A model generated the notes under the pieces. The model did not search any database. It was not told where the DNA came from and worked only from the letters and a program-made list of their open reading frames with translations. Shown piece after piece: positions 51,640 to 59,955 of a DNA stretch of 64,000 nucleotides (the first letter of the stretch is position 1; each line of letters opens with the position of its first letter). The position numbers and the translations under genes were made by a program. The DNA lies in assembly GCA_963774415.1 (NCBI GenBank), contig CAVZEU010000001.1:248001-312000 (forward strand), written 5' to 3'. The stretch is from SZUA-36 sp963774415 (GTDB lineage Bacteria > Pseudomonadota > Gammaproteobacteria > Xanthomonadales > SZUA-36).

Positions 51640-54403
51640 TTCGGTCACCTTCAGATGGTTGCATGGACTCCCTCCGGGCCCAGCGCATCGACTTGTACGT
51701 TTCCGTCAGCAGCAGTACCGGCAGCGCGATCAGCACGATCATGCACCAGTCCCGCCAACCCAGTGGAACGGTGTGCAGCGCCGCCTGGAGCAAAGGCAGG
51801 TAAACGGCCCCAACCTGTAATGCAAAGGAGATCAGCCAGGCGCCGATAATCCACGGGTTCGAGAAAAATCCGACCACGTTCAGCGGCGCCCGCAGGGAGC
51901 GAAAATTGAATACGTTCATTTTTTCAAGGACGATGATCCCGGTGAACGCGACCGTTTGGGCCACCGCGAAAGGATGCCCCTGCTCCAGGTAATGGTGGAA
52001 CAGCCACAGCGTGGCGCCGCCGATATAGACACTCAGAACCAGGATCGTGAGCATGCCGAGACGGTTCAGCACCGGTTCCGCAGGCGCGCGCGGCGGCCGC
52101 GCCATGATGCCTTTTTCAGCGGGCTCGAGACCGAGCGCAACGGCGGTCACGCCGTCGGTGACCAGGTTCATCCACAGGATCTGCACCGGCAGCAGGATCA
52201 ACGGCCCGCCGAGCGCAATGTTGACCGTGATCACGATGACCTCGCCGAGGTTGGAGGAGAGCAGGTAGCGGACGAACTTGCGGATATTGTCATACTGGCG
52301 CCGGCCTTCCTCCACCGCGCCGATGATCGAGGCGAAATTGTCGTCGGTGAGCACGATATCGGCCGCACCCTTGGCGACGTCCGTGCCGCGCAGTCCCATG
52401 GCGATGCCGATGTCCGCCTTCTTCAACGCCGGCGCGTCGTTCACGCCATCGCCGGTCATGCCCACGATGTGACCCGCGCGTTGCAGCAGGGTGACGATGC
52501 GCAGCTTGTTTTCCGGGTTGGTGCGTGCGAAAACCACGTCCTGCGTCATCATTCGGAGCAACTCGGCGTCGTCCAGTTTGTCGAGTTCCTGGCCGTTGAC
52601 CGCCTTCCCGGCGGGCAGGCCGATGCGGCGCGCGATCGCGGTCGCGGTGGGGGCGGCGTCGCCGGTAATCATGATCACCTTGATGCCCGCCTTGCGCGCG
52701 GTTTTGATGGCGAGCGGGACTTCCGGCCGCGGCGGATCGATGATGCCCACGATGCCCAGCAGGGTCAGGCCGGTTTCAATCGCATCCGCGTCCAACTCAA
52801 CGTGGGCAGGGAGTACGCGGCGCGCCAGCGCCAGCGTGCGCAGCCCATCGCCGGCCATCGCCAGGTAAGCCTGTTCGAATGCTTCCCGGTCTTCAGGCCC
52901 CAGCGGCCGCTCGCTGCCGTGTTCCAGCAGGTGGCTGCAACGCTCGAGGACGATTTCCGGCGCGCCCTTGACCCAGGCGATTTTTTCCGTCCCCCGGTGC
53001 TCGACCACGGTCATGCGTTTGCGGGTGGAATCGAAAGGGAATTCGCTCAGCGTGCGGCCCTCGCCCGACGGGCTGATCCAGGCTTTGTAGGCGGCTACGA
53101 CCAATGCGGCTTCGGTGGGTTCGCCGCTGTGGCGCCAGCCGTCGTCATCCTTGTCAAGGGCGGCGTGATTACAGGCCAGCCCGGCTTCCAGCAGCCCCAG
53201 CAGGTCGGGCTGCTGCCGGTAGTCGAGCTTGCGGCCTGCGGCTTCGAAATGACCGGCTGGATCATAGCCGGTGCCGGTAACGTCGATAACGGCGCCGGCC
53301 GTGCGGATTTGCCGTACCGTCATTTCGTTTTGGGTCAGTGTGCCGGTCTTGTCCGTGCAAATGACCGTGGCCGAGCCGAGCGCCTCGGCCGCGGAGAGCC
53401 GCCGCAGCAGGGCCCGCCGCCGCGCCATTGCCCGCACGCCCAGCGCCAGCGTGATGGTGACCACGGCGGGCAGCCCTTCGGGGACAATGGCCACCGCCAG
53501 GGAGATGCCGGTCATGAACATCTCCAGCAGCGGCCTGTTGAGCAACCAGCCGCCGAAAACGACCAGCAGCGATATGGCGATCGAGAGGATGCCGAGCTGT
53601 TTTCCCAGCCGGGCTATCTTCCGTTGCAGCGGCGTGGCGTTCCTGTCGATGCTCTGTGTCAGTTGGGCGACATGGCCGAAGGCCGTGCTCATTCCGGTCG
53701 CGACCACGACACCGCGCCCGCGGCCGTTCGTGATTCCGGTGCCCATCCAGACCATCGAGTGAGTGCTGTCCTGTGGCGTGTGCGCCGGGACCGGTCCGGT
53801 ATCCTTGCCGACGGAAGCCGACTCGCCGGTCAGGGCGGATTCATCGGCTTTCAGGTTGAGCGCCTCGACCAGCCTCAAGTCAGCCGGAACGTGATCGCCG
53901 ATTTCCAGAACGACGATGTCGCCCGGCACCAGCCGGCAGGCTTCGATTTTTCGTGTCACCCCGTCGCGCACGGCCTTGCAGACCGGCGCCAGCATGCGGC
54001 CCAGGGCTTCGAGGGCCCTTTCGGCTTTCCACTCCTGTACGAAACCGAGGGCGCCATTCAGCAATACGATGCCCAGGATCGTGAGGGCGTCGCCGATGTC
54101 GCCGATGAACAGCGAAATGGCGGCCGCCACCAACAGGATGATGACCAAAGCGTCGGCGAACTGGCGGCCCAGCAGCCGGTACCAGCGTTCTTTGCTCTCC
54201 AACTGCAGCTGGTTCGGGCCCGATTGCTCGAAGCGGCGTGCGGCCTCTGCCTCGGTGAGGCCCTGACCGGCGTCGCTGCCGAGTTCCCTGAGTACGACGT
54301 CCGCCTCCAGCGCCTGCCAGTGTCTTGGCGCTCCAGGCGGGTGTTCCGGGGCCGCTTGAGCCGCCTTCGGCGGCAACGGCTTTGCTGTCCCGGGCGCGTT
54401 CAT
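51632..54403 (-). CDS. P-type cation-transporting ATPase, probable Ca2+ (type IIA)
   Basis: A 923-residue P-type ATPase. Landmarks are the actuator motif LTGES, the phosphorylation motif CTDKTGTLTQNEMTVRQ, and the hinge GDGVNDAPALKKADIGIAMG. Ion-site residues of the SERCA/PacL type are conserved: IVPEGLPAVVT in M4, SSNLGEVIVI in M5 and MNLVTDGVTAVALGLEP in M6 (Asn, Thr, Asp). This favours Ca2+, though Mn2+ or Na+ pumps of related type cannot be excluded. It is about 30 bases after the DUF202 gene boundary and overlaps the following membrane-protein gene. Confidence 0.93.
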   Translation of the reverse strand: MNAPGTAKPLPPKAAQAAPEHPPGAPRHWQALEADVVLRELGSDAGQGLTEAEAARRFEQSGPNQLQLESKERWYRLLGRQFADALVIILLVAAAISLFIGDIGDALTILGIVLLNGALGFVQEWKAERALEALGRMLAPVCKAVRDGVTRKIEACRLVPGDIVVLEIGDHVPADLRLVEALNLKADESALTGESASVGKDTGPVPAHTPQDSTHSMVWMGTGITNGRGRGVVVATGMSTAFGHVAQLTQSIDRNATPLQRKIARLGKQLGILSIAISLLVVFGGWLLNRPLLEMFMTGISLAVAIVPEGLPAVVTITLALGVRAMARRRALLRRLSAAEALGSATVICTDKTGTLTQNEMTVRQIRTAGAVIDVTGTGYDPAGHFEAAGRKLDYRQQPDLLGLLEAGLACNHAALDKDDDGWRHSGEPTEAALVVAAYKAWISPSGEGRTLSEFPFDSTRKRMTVVEHRGTEKIAWVKGAPEIVLERCSHLLEHGSERPLGPEDREAFEQAYLAMAGDGLRTLALARRVLPAHVELDADAIETGLTLLGIVGIIDPPRPEVPLAIKTARKAGIKVIMITGDAAPTATAIARRIGLPAGKAVNGQELDKLDDAELLRMMTQDVVFARTNPENKLRIVTLLQRAGHIVGMTGDGVNDAPALKKADIGIAMGLRGTDVAKGAADIVLTDDNFASIIGAVEEGRRQYDNIRKFVRYLLSSNLGEVIVITVNIALGGPLILLPVQILWMNLVTDGVTAVALGLEPAEKGIMARPPRAPAEPVLNRLGMLTILVLSVYIGGATLWLFHHYLEQGHPFAVAQTVAFTGIIVLEKMNVFNFRSLRAPLNVVGFFSNPWIIGAWLISFALQVGAVYLPLLQAALHTVPLGWRDWCMIVLIALPVLLLTETYKSMRWARRESMQPSEGDRND

Positions 54404-54434
54404 TGGAGCGGTTTCCAGCGCACCTCCGCGGGCG

Positions 54435-54812
54435 TCAACTGGGGACGTACCACAAGCTGCTGAGCGAGACCAGCGAGCAGAACGTCAGCAGCAGGGAGAG
54501 GATCCGGACCAGGTAGAGCGGAACCGAGTCGACATCCAGGTCCTGGTCTTGTACATGCAGGTGCACATGGTTATAACGCCACGCGGAAATCAGGAATATC
54601 ATCGCGCTGAAAATGATCAGGAGCGCGGCCACGGCGCGGATACCGCTTTCGGGCAGGATGTCGAAGGTGTACTTCGCCACCGCGAGCCCGGAAATCAGTG
54701 CGGCCAGCCCGGTGCGCAGCCAGGCCGCGTAAGTCCGCTCATTGGCCAACACGGTCCTGTCCATGGACAAAATATTGCGTGTATTCTGAACGTTACCTTC
54801 TAATGTTGACAT
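54435..54812 (-). CDS. DUF202 (YidH-like) membrane protein
   Basis: A 125-residue protein with three transmembrane helices. The hallmark is the N-terminal DRTVLANERTYAAWLRTGLAALISGLAVAKY, the DUF202/YidH signature with LANERT and WLRT. Function is unknown. ATG 54812 is chosen because it gives the family N-terminus; the longer open frame is not supported. It lies in a run of minus-strand membrane and stress genes. Confidence 0.88.
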   Translation of the reverse strand: MSTLEGNVQNTRNILSMDRTVLANERTYAAWLRTGLAALISGLAVAKYTFDILPESGIRAVAALLIIFSAMIFLISAWRYNHVHLHVQDQDLDVDSVPLYLVRILSLLLTFCSLVSLSSLWYVPS

Positions 54813-54838
54813 ATTCCATTCCCCGTTCCTTAAAGCGA

Positions 54839-55225
54839 TCAGCGCATCGTGACATACATCCATTGGACGCTGTCGAACAGGAACCATTGCAACAGCACGA
54901 ATCCGGCGACGGCGAGCAGGGCCATGAGGAATGCGGCCAGCAGGGCGCTGCCAAAATTATCGATGGCAAAGCCGTCCACCATCGCCGCGGTCAGTTTCAG
55001 CATCAGGGCGTTGATCACGAGCGCGAACAAGCCGAAGGTGACGACGGTCAGCGGCAGGGTCAACAGCCACAGCAATGGCCTGATAAAGGCGTTGACGACG
55101 CCGAGGACCAGGGCCGCCAGCAGCAGGTCGGAGGTTGAACGCGCCCGCACGCCCGGCAGAATCGCGGTCACCAGCGAGAGGCCGATGGCCGTGACCGCCC
55201 AGATCAGGAAAAGCCCGTAAAGCAT
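54839..55225 (-). CDS. Phage-holin-superfamily-IV-like (Mycobact_4TM) membrane protein
   Basis: A 128-residue protein with four hydrophobic helices. The pattern LLLAALVLGVVNAFIRPLLWLLTLPLTVVTFGLFALVINALML is characteristic of the PF04020 family, annotated as phage holin superfamily IV. These are chromosomal membrane proteins of unknown function; no prophage genes lie nearby, so a lysis role is not implied. AGAGG precedes the ATG, which lies 12 bases after the CMD-family stop. Confidence 0.85.
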   Translation of the reverse strand: MLYGLFLIWAVTAIGLSLVTAILPGVRARSTSDLLLAALVLGVVNAFIRPLLWLLTLPLTVVTFGLFALVINALMLKLTAAMVDGFAIDNFGSALLAAFLMALLAVAGFVLLQWFLFDSVQWMYVTMR

Positions 55226-55237
55226 GCCTCTGTCCTC

Positions 55238-55858
55238 TCAGCGCCTGATGCCGCGGGTATTGTCGCCCGGCGTCCCGCCCGATTCCGGATCCCAGCCGAA
55301 GGCGGCGGTGCGCCACATGTCGCGGTAATCGTAGTCGGTGTCGAGCGAAAGGTTGAGGCGGTTATAGCTGGAAAAATCGCTGACCAGGTGAACCAGCTGC
55401 ACGATGCCCTTGTCGCTGAGCCCGGCGATGCGCAGCGCGTCCGTATCTGCATCGGTCACGGATTTGGGATCGTTGTTCACCTTGAGTGCAAATTCCAGGA
55501 TGGACCGCAGACGCTGTTCCTGGACGGCGTTGGCGCCGTCGGCGAGCAAGGACTTGACGTAGTCCTCGTCCGTCTCCAGTCCGTAGTTCAGTATCGTGCA
55601 GAACGCAGCCGTGCAATAGGGGCAGCCATTGGCCTTGGACACGAGAATGCCGACGTGCTGGATTTCCGGCAGGGACAACTCGCCCATCTGCCACAGTATC
55701 TTGGATGAGCCGAGCTTGGCCTTCATGTATTCCGGGAAGTTCATTTCGACGTAGAAGTGGTTGGGCACCGCCCCTTCCATATCGGTGACCCAGGCGAACA
55801 ACTCGCGGATGATGGGGTCGTCGACGGGGTCGGGTTTTACCAGTTTTACTCGCGCCAT
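55238..55858 (-). CDS. Carboxymuconolactone decarboxylase (CMD/AhpD-like) family protein
   Basis: A 206-residue all-helical protein of the CMD superfamily. The conserved redox motif is GCPYCTAAFCTIL (CxxC with the following residues), preceded by LSLPEIQHVGILVSKAN. AhpD-type members act as disulfide reductants in peroxide defence. Unlike short AhpD proteins it has a longer C-terminal extension. ATG 55858 (MARVKLVKPD) has AGGGAC upstream and is preferred over far-upstream starts that run into the divergent gap. Confidence 0.88.
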   Translation of the reverse strand: MARVKLVKPDPVDDPIIRELFAWVTDMEGAVPNHFYVEMNFPEYMKAKLGSSKILWQMGELSLPEIQHVGILVSKANGCPYCTAAFCTILNYGLETDEDYVKSLLADGANAVQEQRLRSILEFALKVNNDPKSVTDADTDALRIAGLSDKGIVQLVHLVSDFSSYNRLNLSLDTDYDYRDMWRTAAFGWDPESGGTPGDNTRGIRR

Positions 55859-56116
55859 AGTGTTGTCCCTGCGTTGATTCGATGAAGTGCTTGCGTATAG
55901 TTTGTCATGCGTTTGCGTAAAAGGGTACCCCGCACAATCAGGCCCCGGCTCGCGGTCAACGGCGCTATACTGGGAACTGGCCCGTTCGCCGCGGGGGTGG
56001 GCCAGGGTCCGGTCCCCGGCGTTCGGCATTGACCCGTTGCCGTTCACGCTGCGGCAAGGCGGCTGCGGACGGCGTCTTGGGTTTCACAAACCCGGGTTTG
56101 GGGAGGTTCCTTCATC

Positions 56117-56554
56117 ATGAACAGAATTTGGATCGTCGTTGCCAACCAGACCGAGGCTCAAATTTATTCCGCGACGCGACTGACGGGCAAGTTGTCGCTG
56201 CAGGGTAGCCTCAGGCATGCCGAGGGGCGCGCTTTTGCCCGCGACCTCGCCAGCGACGCGCCCGGGCGGGTACACGACCGCAAGGGCTTGGGCCGTCACA
56301 GCATGGAGCCGGCTACGGGCATCAAGGAGGAAGAACGTCGCCGTTTTGCCCGGGAGATCGTTGGACAACTGGAGGCCGCGCACCGACGCGGCGACTTTGA
56401 CCGCCTGGTCCTGATGGCCGGTCCGGGTTTTCTGGGCGTATTGCGCAAGGCGCTGGCCGCGGAGTTGGCGAAAGCCGTGATCAAGGAAGTGCCTCGCGAT
56501 ATGATCGGCCAGGACGAGGAGCATATTCGGATGCAACTTGATCAGGCCCCTTAG
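56117..56554 (+). CDS. Host-attachment-type protein
   Basis: A 145-residue protein matching the family annotated 'protein required for attachment to host cells'. The opening is NRIWIVVANQTEAQIYSA; the middle holds GRVHDRKGLGRHSMEP and EEERRRFAREIVGQLEAAHRRGDFDRLVLMAGPGFLGVLRKAL; the end is VIKEVPRDMIGQDEEHIRMQL. These are related to the archaeal release-factor-like baeRF fold, and the named role is poorly supported; they often sit in stress clusters. GGGAGG lies ten bases before the ATG. It is divergent from the CMD gene. Confidence 0.9.
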   Translation: MNRIWIVVANQTEAQIYSATRLTGKLSLQGSLRHAEGRAFARDLASDAPGRVHDRKGLGRHSMEPATGIKEEERRRFAREIVGQLEAAHRRGDFDRLVLMAGPGFLGVLRKALAAELAKAVIKEVPRDMIGQDEEHIRMQLDQAP

Positions 56555-56603
56555 CGCGCCCTGGCGTTGACGTGCCCGGGGTTGCACTGCCGGGAGGTAA
56601 AGG

Positions 56604-57710
56604 ATGAAGTGGTCGTTCAGGATACTGACACTGGCTGGCATCGACGTTCAGGTGCACACGACGTTTTTCTTCCTGATCGTCTGGATCGCGTTGAGTTACT
56701 GGCAGGTCTACGGCACGTTCAGCGCGGTCGTGCAGGGAATCGCGATTATTCTCGCCTTGTTCGTTTGCGTCGTGCTGCATGAACTGGGGCATGCGCTGAC
56801 GGCCCGGCGTTTCGGCATCGGCACCCGCAGCATTACACTGTTGCCCATTGGCGGCGTCGCCAATATCGAGGGCATGCCCGAGAACCCGCGCCAGGAAATC
56901 CTGATCGCGCTCGCGGGGCCCGCCGTGAGCCTCGGCATTGCCCTGTTGCTGTGGGCCGGGCTGGCGCTGACGGGCCGCCTGGATTCCGCGCAGGAGATGA
57001 GCGTATCCGGGGGCTCGTTGCTGCAGCAATTGATGGCGCTGAATTTGCTGCTCGCGGTCTTCAACCTGATCCCGGCATTTCCGATGGACGGCGGCAGGGT
57101 GCTGCAGGCGCTGCTTTCGATGCGTGCGGGCGCCGCCAAGGCGACGCGGATGGCGGCAGGTATCGGCCAGTTCATTGCCTTGATCTTCGCTTTGCTCGGC
57201 CTGCTCTATAACCCGTTCCTGTTCCTGATTGCGATCTTTATCTGGATTGGCGCCTCGAGCGAGGCGCGGACCGCCACGCTGAAAGAGTCCCTGAGCGGCC
57301 TCTCCGCGGCCCAGGCCATGCTGGTCGATTTCGAAGTTCTCGCGCCCGATGACCCGCTTGGCCGGGCCGTCGAATTGACCCTGAGCGGTTCGCAAAAGGA
57401 CTTCCCGGTCATGGCAGGCGGGCGCGTGGCCGGTGTCATCGTGCAGGACGACCTGGTTCGCGGCATCAGCGAGGGCGGCGGGGATTTGCCGGTTGCGCGT
57501 GTCATGCAGCCGGTGATCGCCGATGTGAGCCCGGGCGAGGACATGGTGACGGTGTTTGAGTTGATGCAGAAGAATCCGCGCGGTCTGGTTACGGTGTCGG
57601 ACGGGGGCAAGCTCGTCGGCGTGATCAATATCGACAATATCTTCGAATTGCTTCGCATCCGTGCGGCCGAGGAGGGCAGCAAGGCCCGGGCGGGAAAGCT
57701 CCGCATGTGA
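56604..57710 (+). CDS. Site-2 protease family (M50) with C-terminal CBS domains
   Basis: A 368-residue intramembrane metalloprotease. The zinc motif HELGH is at 59-63 and the third ligand is Asp162 in NLIPAFPMDGGR. About six helices span residues 15-230, and two CBS domains occupy about 235-360 (MLVDFEVLAPDDPLGRAVELTL and VMQPVIADVSPGEDMVTVFELM). CBS domains usually sense adenine nucleotides, so the protease may respond to energy state. GGGAGGT precedes the ATG. The gene before it ends 49 bases upstream and is probably co-transcribed. The substrate is unknown; an anti-sigma factor is one possibility. Confidence 0.93.
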   Translation: MKWSFRILTLAGIDVQVHTTFFFLIVWIALSYWQVYGTFSAVVQGIAIILALFVCVVLHELGHALTARRFGIGTRSITLLPIGGVANIEGMPENPRQEILIALAGPAVSLGIALLLWAGLALTGRLDSAQEMSVSGGSLLQQLMALNLLLAVFNLIPAFPMDGGRVLQALLSMRAGAAKATRMAAGIGQFIALIFALLGLLYNPFLFLIAIFIWIGASSEARTATLKESLSGLSAAQAMLVDFEVLAPDDPLGRAVELTLSGSQKDFPVMAGGRVAGVIVQDDLVRGISEGGGDLPVARVMQPVIADVSPGEDMVTVFELMQKNPRGLVTVSDGGKLVGVINIDNIFELLRIRAAEEGSKARAGKLRM

Positions 57711-57752
57711 CCGGCTCACCCGCCAAACGCGCTTCGGCGTTGCTTGCCCGCG

Positions 57753-58673
57753 TCAGCCGCTCAGCCAGGCAGCGCCCCTGACGCCGCTCGAGTCGCCGAA
57801 CTTTGCTTTCAGCAGGCGGGTCTCGACGATGTCGGAGAACACAAAGCGCCCCCAGTACCGCGGTACGCTTTCGTAAAGGCCGTCGATATTGGACAAACCG
57901 CCGCCCAGCACGATCACGTCCGGGTCCAGCAGGTTGATCACCGTGGCAAGCGCCAGCGCCAGCAAGCGGCTGTATTGGTCGAGATAGGCCCGCGCGAAGT
58001 CATCTCCTTCTGCGGCCAGTGCGACGATTGCTTCCGGTGCCAGGTCGACGCCCGTGTGCTGCCCGTAATGCCCGGCGAATGACGGTCCCGACAGCCAGGC
58101 CTCCACGCAATCGCGTTTGCCGCAGGCGCAGGCGGTGCTGGCAACAGGTTGCCCGGTGGGCGCCAGTTCCTCGGAAGTCACGGCCAGATGATTGTGACCC
58201 CACTCACCGGCTATCGAGTTGACGCCTTCGATCAGTTGCCCGGCAATACAGATGCCACCGCCGACACCGGTGCCGAGAACGGCGCCGAAGACCACGCGGG
58301 CCCCGGCCGCGGCGCCGTCGGTCGCTTCGGACAGCGCGAAGCAATTGGCGTCGTTGGCCACCGCCACCGTACGCCCCAGCAGCCGGCCCAGGTCCTCCTT
58401 CAGGGCCTTGCCGTCGAGGCAGGTGTTGGGGCTGTTCTTGACGTTGCCGGTGCTATGAGAAATGGACCCCGGGATGCCGACGCCGACGGGAAGCGCTCGC
58501 GCCGGTCGGTCTGCCACGGCCTCGAGTTCCGCGACCAGTTCGCGGATCGCGGCGAGGGTTGCGCCATAGGATTTTTTCGGTGTCGCAACACGGCGGTGAA
58601 AGACGATATCGCCGGCCGGATCCAGCAGCGCTGCTTCTATCTTGGTACCGCCCAGGTCAATGCCGATTCTCAT
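57753..58673 (-). CDS. ROK-family sugar kinase
   Basis: A 306-residue ROK kinase. The phosphate-binding motif is MRIGIDLGGTKIEAALL, VGVGIPGSI follows, and the ROK zinc motif is GEWGHNHLAV with CACGKRDCVEAWLSGPS. Length and motifs fit fructokinase (Mak) or N-acetylglucosamine kinase (NagK). Next to the GH130 genes, a role in phosphorylating mannose or fructose released by phosphorolysis is plausible. ATG 58673 gives the canonical N-terminus; it is divergent from the GH130 gene at 58921. Confidence 0.92.
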   Translation of the reverse strand: MRIGIDLGGTKIEAALLDPAGDIVFHRRVATPKKSYGATLAAIRELVAELEAVADRPARALPVGVGIPGSISHSTGNVKNSPNTCLDGKALKEDLGRLLGRTVAVANDANCFALSEATDGAAAGARVVFGAVLGTGVGGGICIAGQLIEGVNSIAGEWGHNHLAVTSEELAPTGQPVASTACACGKRDCVEAWLSGPSFAGHYGQHTGVDLAPEAIVALAAEGDDFARAYLDQYSRLLALALATVINLLDPDVIVLGGGLSNIDGLYESVPRYWGRFVFSDIVETRLLKAKFGDSSGVRGAAWLSG

Positions 58674-58920
58674 GCTGTCCACCCGCGGCTGCAGCCGCTC
58701 GAAGGGGAAACCACCCGCCGAATGATAGCATGCGGCGGGCGGCCGCCCGCTCAATGCAAACGGGGCCGAAAGGGGGCAGAGGTCTTATGCAGGGGCTGAG
58801 ATGGCGGTAGAATGGAACGGCGGCAGCAGACCGTGTCCCAAGGCTGTTTGCAATACCGCTTTGAGCGGCAAAAAGCGTTATGCCGGACTGAGCCGTTTCA
58901 TCACACTCGAGGCTGACAGG

Positions 58921-59940
58921 ATGGACAGACAACAGCTCTTTCAGCGTTATGAAGGCAACCCGATCCTGACGCCGGAACAGTGGGCGCATACCGTCAACGC
59001 GGTGTTCAACGCCGGCGCCGTGAAACTCGATGGCATGACGCTGCTGTTGGTGCGCGTCGAAGACCGCAGGGGCATATCCCACCTGGGCGTGGCCCGCAGC
59101 CGGAACGGTCTGACTGACTGGGAGATCGAACCCGAGCCCATCCTCGAAATGGACCCGGAAAGTTACGAGGAAGCCTGGGGCATCGAGGACCCGCGGATCA
59201 CCCGCGTCGGCGATGAATATCTGATCGTCTACACCGGGTTTTCGCGCGGCGGGCCATTGGTCCGGTTCGCTTCGACGCGCGACTTCGGGACCTTCGAGAA
59301 ACGCGGCACCCTGATGCCGCCGGACGACAAGGATGCGGCGCTGTTTCCCTGCAAGTTCGACGGCCGCTGGGCGTTGCTGCACCGGCCCGCGCCGCAGATG
59401 GACGTTTCGGGCCGGGTGGGGGCGCATATCTGGCTCTCCTGGAGCCCCGACCTGCGTCACTGGGGCGATCACTCGACCCTGCTGCACGCCCGCAAGGGCG
59501 GCTGGTGGGACGCCAACCGGATCGGGTTGGGGCCGCCGCCGATGCTGACGGAATACGGCTGGCTGATTCTCTATCACGGCGTGCGCACGACGGTATCGAG
59601 TTCGATCTACCGCCTCGGACTGGCCATGTTGGACAGGCAGGACCCCGGCCGCGTGCTGGTGCGCGGCGATGAATGGATCTTTGGCCCCGAGGCCGCGTAC
59701 GAACGCGTTGGCGACGTACCGGACGTCGTCTTTCCGTGCGGTTGGGTGCTGGACGAAGACGGTAACACCGTCCGTCTCTACTATGGCGCCGCGGATACCA
59801 CCGTGTGCGCGGCAACGGGCAAGCTCGACCAGCTCATCGAACACCTTTACTCCCATTGCATTTGCGGCCAGAAGCACCGACCGGGCGAATGTTGTGACAT
59901 TGCCGCCCAGGAGCCGGTCGAGATCGGCTACAAGGGCTGA
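58921..59940 (+). CDS. Glycoside hydrolase family 130 protein (beta-mannoside phosphorylase type), copy 1
   Basis: A 339-residue five-bladed propeller enzyme. The GH130 catalytic Asp is Asp90 in GIEDPRITRVGDEYL. Other family segments are YEGNPILTP at the N-terminus, HRPAPQMD, LLHARKGGWWDANRIGLGPPPM and ILYHGV. GH130 enzymes use phosphate (or water) to break beta-1,2- or beta-1,4-mannosides. The ATG at 58921 gives the typical start; upstream in-frame codons add a sequence outside the family. It converges with the glycosyltransferase gene across 15 bases. Confidence 0.93.
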   Translation: MDRQQLFQRYEGNPILTPEQWAHTVNAVFNAGAVKLDGMTLLLVRVEDRRGISHLGVARSRNGLTDWEIEPEPILEMDPESYEEAWGIEDPRITRVGDEYLIVYTGFSRGGPLVRFASTRDFGTFEKRGTLMPPDDKDAALFPCKFDGRWALLHRPAPQMDVSGRVGAHIWLSWSPDLRHWGDHSTLLHARKGGWWDANRIGLGPPPMLTEYGWLILYHGVRTTVSSSIYRLGLAMLDRQDPGRVLVRGDEWIFGPEAAYERVGDVPDVVFPCGWVLDEDGNTVRLYYGAADTTVCAATGKLDQLIEHLYSHCICGQKHRPGECCDIAAQEPVEIGYKG

Positions 59941-59955
59941 TTCATTCGGGTTGTC

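Noticed and set aside
51956..54463. 835-codon plus-strand frame opposite the P-type ATPase
   Set aside because: It mirrors the ATPase over its whole length. Its Gln/Arg/Asp-rich composition is typical of an antisense shadow.
54839..55225. Prophage remnant suggested by the holin-like protein
   Set aside because: The protein belongs to a chromosomal four-helix family, and no other phage gene or attachment site is nearby.
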